Positions 8,801 to 17,190 of a stretch of 31,400 nucleotides of DNA are shown piece by piece. The DNA is taken from contig JBDTVG010000126.1 of the NCBI GenBank assembly GCA_040007395.1, forward strand, positions 1 to 31,400, given 5' to 3'. This stretch comes from DATGFK01 sp040007395 (GTDB taxonomy: Bacteria; Chloroflexota; Anaerolineae; Aggregatilineales; UBA2796). Both the position numbers and the translations under genes were made by a program. The stretch's first letter is position 1; each line of letters begins with the position of its first letter. The notes under the pieces were generated by a model. The model saw nothing but the letters and a program-made list of their open reading frames with translations. It was not told the DNA's origin and did no database searches.

Positions 8801-9707
8801 ACCGTGATTTCTAGACAGAAATGAAGTTGGTAAAAGCCGGGGCGAGCAGGCTGGCAGATGCTTTCAGGTCAAAACCCTGATTAGTACGAGCGTGAAGATG
8901 TTGTATGCGCATGGCCTCCAATGGAGAGAAAACCGTTTCAATACGCTTGGGGTAATGTCGCAGGTCGAAGTCATCGGCCCACGAGTTAGGCGACATATTG
9001 CGACGACGGTCAGCGACAAAGCAAACGCCAGTCGCGGTCAGAATGGTCTCGGCATCAGGGTCAGAAACGTCGCCCTTGTCACCAAAGACACTGGAGCCAG
9101 GGGGCAGGGCAAAAGTCAGTTCATGGATGGGGGTCAAGTCCTGTTCAGCAGCAGGCCGCAGGTCAAAACTGACGGGAACACCCTCAGGGGTACAAATCTG
9201 GTGCAAGCGCCAGCCACAGAACTTCTCGCGCTTGGCAGCACAGAAGCCAGACAAGGCTTTCCCACGCACCTTCTTGCACCGACCAGCCCGCGCTCGTTTG
9301 CACACGGACAGGGGCATACTGTCCATGATGAACACTTCGCCCTGAGCGTACTTGGCTACCACCAGGCTCACGATCCCGTTAAGCCACTTCCGCAGGGCGT
9401 GCAAGCGTCGATTGAAGCGCGACACACTTACGCGTACCACATAGCCCAAGCGTGTCATGACGCACAACGTGCGCTCATGATGGTTCTGGAAGTACTGGGC
9501 TGCTCTCACGCCCACCGTCAATATCTCCGCTGCTGTGCCTGTTGCCCGACAGTTATCCCTAAACCTATACCCTTTCAGAATATCATCAATCGCCACATAC
9601 CCCGTTACAATATACCGGTCGTTCATGTCGCTCCCTCGTTTAATGGTGGTCTCGCAACTCCTATTCTAACGAGTTCCGCATAAGCGACCTCAACTAGCAA
9701 TCACGGT
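8801..9707 (-). mobile_element. IS982-family insertion sequence, complete
   Basis: Terminal inverted repeats are ACCGTGATTTCTAG (8801-8814) and, read from the other side, ACCGTGATTGCTAG (9694-9707), 13 of 14 identical. The 907-bp element carries one transposase gene. No exact target duplication is visible, but the nine bases flanking each end share ATTAT at the same offset (CATATTATG and ACAATTATC), which could be a decayed duplication. The element lies inside the small membrane protein gene. Confidence 0.85.
8811..9626 (-). CDS. IS982-family DDE transposase
   Basis: 271 residues, slightly short of the ~290-300 usual for the family but without internal breaks. It cuts and joins the ends of the surrounding element. 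The three acidic residues are identifiable: the first D in FIMDSMPLSVC, the second in VFGDKGD, and the E in KRIETVFSPLE. The basic stretch CKRARAGRCKKVRGKA and GWRLHQICTPEGVPVSF between the first two fit IS982. The gene ends very close to the left inverted repeat. It may still be active. It reads against the TerB cassette. Confidence 0.88.
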   Translation of the reverse strand: MNDRYIVTGYVAIDDILKGYRFRDNCRATGTAAEILTVGVRAAQYFQNHHERTLCVMTRLGYVVRVSVSRFNRRLHALRKWLNGIVSLVVAKYAQGEVFIMDSMPLSVCKRARAGRCKKVRGKALSGFCAAKREKFCGWRLHQICTPEGVPVSFDLRPAAEQDLTPIHELTFALPPGSSVFGDKGDVSDPDAETILTATGVCFVADRRRNMSPNSWADDFDLRHYPKRIETVFSPLEAMRIQHLHARTNQGFDLKASASLLAPAFTNFISV

Positions 9708-9773
9708 ACAATTATCAAAATGCTCATCCACGAGCGATTCAACAACCTCTTAAATAATGAAGGATCGATGTGA
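9708..9773 (+). pseudogene. Probable 3' remnant of the split membrane protein gene
   Basis: If the IS and one copy of a 9-bp flank are removed, the frame from RHI on the left continues here as KMLIHERFNNLLNNEGSM and stops at TGA 9771-9773. That stop overlaps the GTG start (9770) of the TerB gene as GTGA. Frame continuity and the overlap suggest an original translationally coupled gene pair. The segment is short, so chance continuity cannot be excluded. Confidence 0.5.
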
Positions 9774-12700
9774 ATTCTCATCAAGCGCTTGGAAAGTTCT
9801 CAAACAATCCACCATTAACTCTCCGCATGATGTTGGTGCATGAAGGGATTAAGATTGGCATCTATGAAGCTGAACGAGTACTGTCTCACGCTGAACTGAC
9901 ATCATCTGACATCATCAACAGATTACCCCCGCCACTCACTCAATTTCTCCATAGCTATAAAAACACTCAAGAACATGTTTATCTACTAGCTTGGCCTGAT
10001 GCAAAATACCTTTATGAAAACGTGAAGCCGTATGCTTCAGATAGGTTTTTGTTACAGTGCGAGGCAGTCAAGTGGATAACGGTTATTGAACGCCCCGCGA
10101 ATTTTGCCATCCAATGGATTTACAATCCGGCCCAAAAGTGCCTCGAACGACGATTGCTAAATGCAGATCAGCATCTAGGTAAAGGATGGTTCCAGCGCGA
10201 TCGATATGTCTGGCAATTGGATAAGACAGTCTCTGGGATTGCGCTAAAGTGGATCAGCCTTTATCAGATTCCCGACCGGGATGTTTTTAGGTTTGTCTCA
10301 GAATTTATTCCGATCAGTCAGCGTGCTAAATGGCCTGTCTTCTGTAGCCTTAGCATATTGACTGACTTTGCAATACGTCTGGAAATTTCCCAAGCGATAG
10401 ATCGAAGCATTGAGGTTCAGATTGTTAGTTATGTGGCAGGGGTCGTTGAAAAACTTGGGTATCTAGAGGACGACTCCAAAAATATGATCAGCGGCGATCT
10501 GCTTTTACCCAGCCTACGCCCTGTGATGACTGATAAGTTGATTCAACTTGCCCATGCCCATCTACCCGTCCATATTACAGGTAGTGATTTGCCTGCTTTT
10601 ATACAGGATGAAATTCGCCCCCATGCGACGCAATTAGGCATCGATATGCAATCTATTGACCGGGAATATCCTATTGCTGATGGAAGCAGACTACCATTTG
10701 CATGGAAACTTGAACACAAAATAATTCAAGGAGTTGGTCAGCATATCGCTATCCCCTACCTCGGAAACGTGCCTCTCTGCCTCGTTGCTAGTGAGGTGGA
10801 AAAAGGTGAAAGGTTCATCGCCGATGAAAAGGGGTGGATTGAATTTACGCCCGTATTTAGAACCCAATTAGATGCCTGGACAACGAACGGTATTGGCGAA
10901 TTCCAGATTACCGTGCGGGAACTGCTAGGACTGCCGTCAGCCCGGTTAGAACGTGCGAACATTCAGTTACCTACCATCGTGTTGCCAGCCGATGCAAACA
11001 CTGCCGAACACGCTGGCAACTTTCTTGACAAATTGAGGTTCTATGGGTTGCCTGGAGGTTTTTCGGGAGCGCAGGCAGATGCTAACAGTATTCTTGTTGA
11101 TCAGTGCCAGCGCCTCTTGAAGCACTATCCTGATGCAAAAATCCTGTGGATTGTAACGTACAAGAAGCGTGCTGCCGTTGCTGCTGCACTTCAACAGGCT
11201 CATATCTCCTATGTGAGCGCTGAAACTGCCGTTAATATAAATAAACAAGTGGTACTGCTATCTCCCGGAGCAAGCGTTGAACTTACAAAAAGTTGGACGC
11301 TTATCATCCTACAGGATCTGGACGTTCTAGCATTAAGCGACGCTCAAGTTCACTTCTATAGTCAACTGAATCGTTTATGGACGCTGGCAACATTCATAAA
11401 AGAGAACTGGTATGATGATCAACTGCACGTACCTTCAATCCTGCGTGCGTTACAACTTGTGCCGGAAAACTTGCAGGTTTTTCAACAAACGTGCGTGCAG
11501 CATTATCCTGAGCAAATCGCTGGCGTGCCGCCAAAACTGACAACCTCTTTCAAAGAAGTCATTGCGGCAGAGGCCACGAGTGAAGTCCGAATTCCGCCCC
11601 GCGTTCCGCCATTGCCCACTTGGCCAAATCCTATGCCCATAACGCGTTCTGAAACTGTCTACTCTCCTGTCCGTATTGCGTGGGAACCCACGAAGGAGAC
11701 CTTTATTGCTCAAGCTCACCGCTACGCTAATCGAGTAGAACCGAAAACCGATCCAATACCTTTTACGCAATATTGGCCGACCTATGAGGTCATGACACCT
11801 GCACAACAAAATTGGTATTTTTATTGGCGCTCACAAGTCAGGCAGGGGAATTATCTTCCAGCAGACCTCAGTTATCTATTGCTGCATGTTTACGAAGTTA
11901 TTCATGTGGTTGGATTCGTTTCGCCACAAATTGCCTTTGATTACCTGGTGAATCTCTGGCATCACTATCGCTCTGAACAGCCCAAATTGGATAGCCATCT
12001 TGTGGATTGGCTAGCCGACTTTTTGGCTTTCTACAGACTGCCGCTTACGCCGCTAGCGTGGTATAACCAAGCTCGCCAAGTCGGGGCTACTGCCGGCGAC
12101 TTTGACCTATATGTTGAAGCATGGACACAGACAGACGGTCGCTTTACCGACTTAGCCAGTCCGTTCTTCTATCGGTTAGCTGACTATTCACCCACAAAGA
12201 CCAAATTCTATCAGGAACACAATCGAGATATTGATCTTGATGCCGCTTACAAGAAAGGGGTACAAGCCATTGACGACTATGCGCGGCGAGATGGAACCTC
12301 GCTCATCAGCATGTACCGTCCAATCGAAATACACAGCATCGTCCGTGAACCCTTTGCAGGCGCACTGCACGAGTTAGATCGTAAGCGCATTTTTATTGCC
12401 AAAGCCTCTCCATGGTCAAAGACCCGTGCGCTGTCGTTCCCACTTAGCTCAACAATCAAGTACACCGAAAATATTCTGCGTAAACAGGCAAAGTTCAAAT
12501 CGCAGTTGCAAGGCATTGAGTTACCAAAGGAATGGGAGCCTATCCTTGACCAAACCTTCGCGAAGCCACTCCGTAAGATTGAAATCAATACCTCAATGGT
12601 GTGGGTCTTGAAGCAAGAGTCGGAAGAAGTTCGCAAGCGCCTAATTGTTGAGGAGAATCCCTCTGCCCAGAGCAAAGTTTTATCTGCCAATACACCGCTC

Positions 12701-13324
12701 TCTGACTTGGAGGAGATTACAACAATCATGGGCAATCATGACAGCATCACCAGCAGGCTATTACACGTGCTGCGCGAACATAACTGGACGGCGAATGAGA
12801 CGATTCTTAAACCAATCATGGAGCCAAGTCATATTCTCAACAGTGAACTGGACTATCTGAACCAACGCACGATGAGGGAATTGGGGAATGACTTGATTTG
12901 TAAGGAAAACGGGCTGTTTATCGTTGCTGAAGACTACCGGGACGAAATCGCTTATGTTTTGGATCACCCGGTGCCGAGTCAAGATACAGTAAGTAGTCCA
13001 GTGGTGGTGGTCCCCTCCGGTAAATACACTGACTTAACTGTGGAGTGGGCAAAGCTTGCCCAACAAATGAAAGTGTATCATTGGGATGTATTAGTCGTTT
13101 TACTGGCAAAGGTGGACATCAATGCTCGGTTGGATGCTATTGCCCGGAGTATTTATTCAACAACAAGCGGTCTGATCGATGACATCAACATGTTTGCTTT
13201 GGACAGCATTGGTGACATCGTGATTAGCACGGAAGGCACTGTTCCTTATATTGAAGCTGAAGATATGGAAGGTATACAAATGCTCTTGGCATGGGCCTAT
13301 AGCAAGGCCTTATTGGAGAAGTAA
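9770..13324 (+). CDS. TerB-N / TerB-C domain protein with degenerate SNF2-like lobe
   Basis: 1184 residues from GTG, preceded by AAGGA (9760-9764). The TerB-N domain begins near residue 645 and is marked by TPAQQNWYFYWRSQVRQGNY then DLSYLLLHVYEVIHVVG. TerB-C starts near 889 (IKYTENILRKQAKF) and includes LNQRTMRELGNDLI near 1030. A second copy of that element, DDINMFALDSIGDIVI, lies near the end. Residues ~430-560 resemble the first RecA lobe of an SNF2 helicase: AKILWIVTYKKRAAVAAALQ, WTLIILQDLDVL in place of a DEAH box, and RLWTLATFIKENW. They lack a P-loop and the DEAH acids, so this part cannot be a motor. Residues 1-400 are unassigned. The gene is followed after 3 nt by the ATPase gene. 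TerB-type domains occur in tellurite/stress and DNA-processing systems; here it is probably the scaffold of a complex with the next two proteins. Confidence 0.87.
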   Translation: MNSHQALGKFSNNPPLTLRMMLVHEGIKIGIYEAERVLSHAELTSSDIINRLPPPLTQFLHSYKNTQEHVYLLAWPDAKYLYENVKPYASDRFLLQCEAVKWITVIERPANFAIQWIYNPAQKCLERRLLNADQHLGKGWFQRDRYVWQLDKTVSGIALKWISLYQIPDRDVFRFVSEFIPISQRAKWPVFCSLSILTDFAIRLEISQAIDRSIEVQIVSYVAGVVEKLGYLEDDSKNMISGDLLLPSLRPVMTDKLIQLAHAHLPVHITGSDLPAFIQDEIRPHATQLGIDMQSIDREYPIADGSRLPFAWKLEHKIIQGVGQHIAIPYLGNVPLCLVASEVEKGERFIADEKGWIEFTPVFRTQLDAWTTNGIGEFQITVRELLGLPSARLERANIQLPTIVLPADANTAEHAGNFLDKLRFYGLPGGFSGAQADANSILVDQCQRLLKHYPDAKILWIVTYKKRAAVAAALQQAHISYVSAETAVNINKQVVLLSPGASVELTKSWTLIILQDLDVLALSDAQVHFYSQLNRLWTLATFIKENWYDDQLHVPSILRALQLVPENLQVFQQTCVQHYPEQIAGVPPKLTTSFKEVIAAEATSEVRIPPRVPPLPTWPNPMPITRSETVYSPVRIAWEPTKETFIAQAHRYANRVEPKTDPIPFTQYWPTYEVMTPAQQNWYFYWRSQVRQGNYLPADLSYLLLHVYEVIHVVGFVSPQIAFDYLVNLWHHYRSEQPKLDSHLVDWLADFLAFYRLPLTPLAWYNQARQVGATAGDFDLYVEAWTQTDGRFTDLASPFFYRLADYSPTKTKFYQEHNRDIDLDAAYKKGVQAIDDYARRDGTSLISMYRPIEIHSIVREPFAGALHELDRKRIFIAKASPWSKTRALSFPLSSTIKYTENILRKQAKFKSQLQGIELPKEWEPILDQTFAKPLRKIEINTSMVWVLKQESEEVRKRLIVEENPSAQSKVLSANTPLSDLEEITTIMGNHDSITSRLLHVLREHNWTANETILKPIMEPSHILNSELDYLNQRTMRELGNDLICKENGLFIVAEDYRDEIAYVLDHPVPSQDTVSSPVVVVPSGKYTDLTVEWAKLAQQMKVYHWDVLVVLLAKVDINARLDAIARSIYSTTSGLIDDINMFALDSIGDIVISTEGTVPYIEAEDMEGIQMLLAWAYSKALLEK

Positions 13325-13327
13325 AAT

Positions 13328-14686
13328 ATGAGTCAGAATATCCCAAAACGGGTTACAACAGCAATCATTCAATCTCTCGGCGCTGGTGTCGTCCCACGTG
13401 TTGGGCTTGAATATATCGCCGTAGGACGGAAGCCAGAGATCGAAGCGCTCTTGAATGATCTCGACACCATTGTTGCTGAGGGGGGAGCCAGTTTCAAAAT
13501 TCTGGTCGGTCGCTATGGCTCTGGTAAAAGTTTCCTAGGTCAATTGATCCGAAACTACGCGCTGCAGCGCAATTATGTCGTTGCCGACGCAGATGTCAAC
13601 CCAACACGCCGCCTTACGGGTACACAGGGGCAAGGACTTAATCTCTATCGAGAGTTACTCAATAATTTGGCAACGCGTACCCGACCCGACGGCAACGCAT
13701 TTGCCGCACTGCTCGAACACTGGATCAATGATGTGCAAACACAAGTGCTTCAGGAAACCAAGCTCAGTGCGTCCGATCCGGCTCTGTCGAAAGCAGTAGA
13801 GCTGCGTATATATGCAGCTATCAATAAGATGGAAGGGATGGTGCATGGTTTTGAGTTCGCGACGGTCATCAATGCCTATTGGAGCGGCTACCAGAATAGC
13901 AATGATGTCCAAAAAGGGGCCGCTTTGCGCTGGTTGCGTGGCGAATTTAGCACGAAGGCTGAGGCTCATGAAGCGTTAAATGTCCGCACTATCATTGAAG
14001 ATTCGTCATGGTATGACTATCTCAAACTGTTAGCCTACTTTGTGCGGGATATTGGCTACAAGGGTCTGGTCATTTTTATTGACGAAGGGGTTAGCCTCTA
14101 TAAAATTTCGAATACCGTAGCTCGCAACAATAATTATGAGCGCCTGCTGACGATTTTTAATGATACTTTGCAAGGAAAAGCGCAAAATCTTGGGATCATT
14201 TTCAGCGGCACACCGCAAATGATTGAGGACAGGCAGCGCGGACTATTCAGCTATGACGCACTGCGGACCCGGCTTGAAGAAAGCCGATATGCGCGGGATG
14301 ACCTGCACGATCTCTCCGGTCCAATCATTCGCTTGAATGTCTTAACGCCGGAAGAAATCTTTGTATTGCTTCAGCGGTTACGGGAAGTACATGGCCTTCA
14401 GTTCAACTACACGCCCGGCGTTTCCGACCATGAAATTAAGGCATTTATGACTGAAACCCTGAATCGTTTGGGGGCTGATCAGTTTTTGACTCCCCGCGAG
14501 GTCGTGCGTGACTTCATCGCGATCCTAAATCTCTTGCACCAAAATCCAGGCGCGACCTTTAATTCTCTGGTCAAGCGAACGGTTTCCGCGAACAGCCAAC
14601 CCTCGCCTGATCCAGAAGCATTAACGCCTGAAACCGAAATTCACGACGATGATAAACCATCACCCTTTACTACATTTAAACTATGA
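13328..14686 (+). CDS. BrxD-like P-loop ATPase (DUF2791 / BrxC-BrxD family)
   Basis: 452 residues. The N-terminus contains VGRKPEIEALLNDL, then Walker A GRYGSGKS at 61-68. The Walker B strand is GLVIFIDEG, with D252 and E253. A sensor-like FSGTPQM follows, and the C-terminal part has LTPEEIFVLLQRLREVHG and LTPREVVRDF, characteristic of the BREX-associated BrxD ATPases. Such proteins are thought to couple ATP hydrolysis to assembly or remodelling on DNA. The gene starts 3 nt after the TerB gene and ends in ATGA overlap with the helicase gene, so all three should be made together. The pairing with a BrxHI-like helicase is the same as in type 2 BREX, but the other BREX genes are absent here. Confidence 0.88.
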   Translation: MSQNIPKRVTTAIIQSLGAGVVPRVGLEYIAVGRKPEIEALLNDLDTIVAEGGASFKILVGRYGSGKSFLGQLIRNYALQRNYVVADADVNPTRRLTGTQGQGLNLYRELLNNLATRTRPDGNAFAALLEHWINDVQTQVLQETKLSASDPALSKAVELRIYAAINKMEGMVHGFEFATVINAYWSGYQNSNDVQKGAALRWLRGEFSTKAEAHEALNVRTIIEDSSWYDYLKLLAYFVRDIGYKGLVIFIDEGVSLYKISNTVARNNNYERLLTIFNDTLQGKAQNLGIIFSGTPQMIEDRQRGLFSYDALRTRLEESRYARDDLHDLSGPIIRLNVLTPEEIFVLLQRLREVHGLQFNYTPGVSDHEIKAFMTETLNRLGADQFLTPREVVRDFIAILNLLHQNPGATFNSLVKRTVSANSQPSPDPEALTPETEIHDDDKPSPFTTFKL

Positions 14687-16947
14687 TGCCTGATAATCCG
14701 TTCAACAGACTTGCCCCGTTTATCCAGGAGTATATTTACCAAGCCGGGTGGGCTGAACTTCGTGATATTCAGATGCAAGCAACTCAGGCGATCCTCGATA
14801 CGCCGAACCACGTCCTGATCAGCAGCAGCACCGCTAGTGGCAAGACAGAAGCGGCGTTTTTACCTATTCTCACCGATCTGTATAACCGCCCCTCCAAGAA
14901 CATTGGTGTGATCTATATTGGCCCACTGAAAGCACTCCTGAATGATCAATTCCAGCGACTGCAAGACTTACTTAAACAGGCAGCCATTCCTGTCCAAAAC
15001 TGGCACGGCGATGTCCAACAGTCGAAGAAAACTCGTTTTCTTGAACATGCACAGGGTATTCTACAGATCACTCCCGAATCGTTAGAAGCGCTGCTGATGC
15101 TGCATCAAGCCGAATCCACCCACATGTTTGGCGATCTGCGTTTTATTGTCATCGATGAGGTTCACGCCTTTATCGGCAGTGATCGGGGCCAACAAATTCT
15201 GTGCCAACTACAACGATTGGCACGTTATCAATCCAAGCCACCGCGACGGATCGGATTATCTGCGACACTTGGCGATCCACAGCAGGCGATGCAGTGGCTG
15301 GCTGATGGGACAGCAATGCCTGTCACCCTCATCAGCGATTCCACTAATCGCCGAAATGTGATGATTGGGCTTGAGTATTTTCCTGAACTGCCAGCCGCAT
15401 TTGAGAAAAGCCTAAAACATGCCCAACAAACTGGAGATTCTGCTCAAACTGTTATTTTGCAACGTTTGGAGAAGTCTACCCAAGCTTTCTTTCAACATCT
15501 TTATGCAATGACCCAGCAGGAAAACAAAACACTAGTGTTTGCCAATACGCGGGGCGAAACTGAGGAGATTGCTGTCAACCTGCGTGCATTGGCGGAAAAA
15601 GATAAAAGACCCGACATCTATTACGTTCATCATGGCAGCATTTCAGCTTCCCAACGTAATACTGCTGAAATCGCAATGAAAGAAGCTGATCGCCCCACTT
15701 GCGTGGTCGCCACTATAACTCTAGAACTAGGGGTTGATCTAGGACAGCTTGATCAAGTTTTGCAAATAAATGCCACACCATCAGTCTCTAACTTTGTTCA
15801 GCGATTGGGACGATCCGGACGGCGTGGCAACTCTTCAAGGATGTTTTTCTACAGCCGCGAAATCCCGCTAGATGACCAAACGCCGCTTGAAAAACGACTA
15901 CCTTGGAACCTGTTGCAAACTATTGCCATTATCCAGTTATATCTCGACGAAAAGTGGATTGAGCCTTCCGAAACGCGACAACTACCCTTTAGTTTGCTAT
16001 ACCATCAAACGCTAAGTTGCATCAAAGCCAGTACGGAGCTTACCCCGTCTGAATTGGCAGAACAGGTGCTTACCTTAGCGCCTTTTGCCAATGTTACCGA
16101 GGAACAATATCGCCTATTGCTTCGACATCTGTTGGAAATCAGGCATTTGGAACGTATGGAAACTGGTGGATTAATTATTGGGTTAGCAGGAGAAAAAATT
16201 GTTAACGACTATCACTTTTATGCTACGTTCAAGGATGAAGTAGCCTATCATGTCCGTGATGGATCGGGGGAAGTCGGTACTGTTCAAACAGCACCCAAAC
16301 AAGGGGATCGATTTGCGCTGGCGGGTCGAACTTGGAAAGTGCTTGATATTGATTCCAAAAGGCAAGTTATCTCAGTCGAACAGGCCGAAGGAAAAGCAAA
16401 CGCACTCTGGCTTGGCAGTGTGAAACAACTACATCGTCGCATTTTGCAACGTATTCGCCAAGTACTACAAGAAGATACTGAGTATGGTTATTTACAGGAA
16501 CAAGCCAAGAAACGGCTTGCCGAAGCAAGACGGATAGCACGCCAGCATGATCTCATGGGTAAACAACTTTTGCTGCTTGACGACAATCGTTACCTGATAC
16601 TGCCCTGGGAAGGTACGCGAACGCTTGAAGCCGTGATAATGCTGCTGAAACAGCAGGGGATCAACGTCAGCGATAGTGGTCTTCCCTTCTATTTGGAAAT
16701 CACCATGCCAGGAGTGGCAATCAAGGAGGTACGCCAAGCGCTGGAGCAGATTGTGCTTCATCCACCGCCAGCGAATAGTCTGATTGCAACGCTGCCTCGT
16801 GAAAGCCTAGAAAAAGATAAGTATGACACATTTGTGCCGGAGAATTTACTTCAAGAAGCTTTTGCAGCGAACCAACTCGATATAAAGGCAGCAATAGATA
16901 CACTGAGACAAATTGTAAAAGCTTCAGAACGAGACAGTAGCGCCTAA
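14683..16947 (+). CDS. BrxHI/Lhr-like superfamily 2 DEAD/DEAH helicase
   Basis: 754 residues; the ATG at 14683 overlaps the upstream stop as ATGA, and a second ATG follows directly. All SF2 motifs are intact: Q-motif region RDIQMQATQAIL, motif I SSSTASGKT (about 47-55), motif Ia YIGPLKALLNDQF, motif II DEVH (158-161), motif III SATLGD, motif IV LVFANTRGETEE, motif V TLELGVDLGQLDQVLQ and motif VI QRLGRSGRRGNSS. Beyond the motor lie a winged-helix-like region and a beta-rich segment around GDRFALAGRTWKVLDID, as in Lhr-type helicases. It should translocate on DNA. It is the last gene of the cassette; no terminator is apparent after it. Confidence 0.9.
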   Translation: MMPDNPFNRLAPFIQEYIYQAGWAELRDIQMQATQAILDTPNHVLISSSTASGKTEAAFLPILTDLYNRPSKNIGVIYIGPLKALLNDQFQRLQDLLKQAAIPVQNWHGDVQQSKKTRFLEHAQGILQITPESLEALLMLHQAESTHMFGDLRFIVIDEVHAFIGSDRGQQILCQLQRLARYQSKPPRRIGLSATLGDPQQAMQWLADGTAMPVTLISDSTNRRNVMIGLEYFPELPAAFEKSLKHAQQTGDSAQTVILQRLEKSTQAFFQHLYAMTQQENKTLVFANTRGETEEIAVNLRALAEKDKRPDIYYVHHGSISASQRNTAEIAMKEADRPTCVVATITLELGVDLGQLDQVLQINATPSVSNFVQRLGRSGRRGNSSRMFFYSREIPLDDQTPLEKRLPWNLLQTIAIIQLYLDEKWIEPSETRQLPFSLLYHQTLSCIKASTELTPSELAEQVLTLAPFANVTEEQYRLLLRHLLEIRHLERMETGGLIIGLAGEKIVNDYHFYATFKDEVAYHVRDGSGEVGTVQTAPKQGDRFALAGRTWKVLDIDSKRQVISVEQAEGKANALWLGSVKQLHRRILQRIRQVLQEDTEYGYLQEQAKKRLAEARRIARQHDLMGKQLLLLDDNRYLILPWEGTRTLEAVIMLLKQQGINVSDSGLPFYLEITMPGVAIKEVRQALEQIVLHPPPANSLIATLPRESLEKDKYDTFVPENLLQEAFAANQLDIKAAIDTLRQIVKASERDSSA

Positions 16948-17190
16948 CCCTGTAGTAGCAAGAAATCCAATACCGCAAGGGGCAAGGCAGTCAGGCTACG
17001 CGATAATAGTCGTGGATTACGCCTCCAATAGTGTCTCTTCGATCCCGTGGTGCTGGCTAAAAAGTACACTAAAGGTCGTTTTTTGGCTGCTCATGGCACT
17101 CGGCGGTAAATAGGATGAAGCCCTCCCAAAACCGGCAATGTGCGAAAGGGGTGCAAGGTATTCAACACCGGGGATGCGGGATTTAAAGGG
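16948..17190. other. Gene-free spacer between the cassette and the decayed IS
   Basis: I see no convincing gene, RNA or terminator here. Short frames are without ribosome sites or family resemblance. It marks the right boundary of the cassette and may hold scars of earlier insertions. Confidence 0.5.

Noticed and set aside
8892..9683. A 263-residue plus-strand open frame
   Set aside because: It lies opposite the IS982 transposase, whose catalytic motifs and inverted repeats identify the true coding strand.
9770..16947. Complete BREX system
   Set aside because: Only the ATPase and helicase resemble BREX parts; there is no PglX/BrxX methylase, PglZ phosphatase-like protein, BrxA/BrxB or Lon-like gene in the window.
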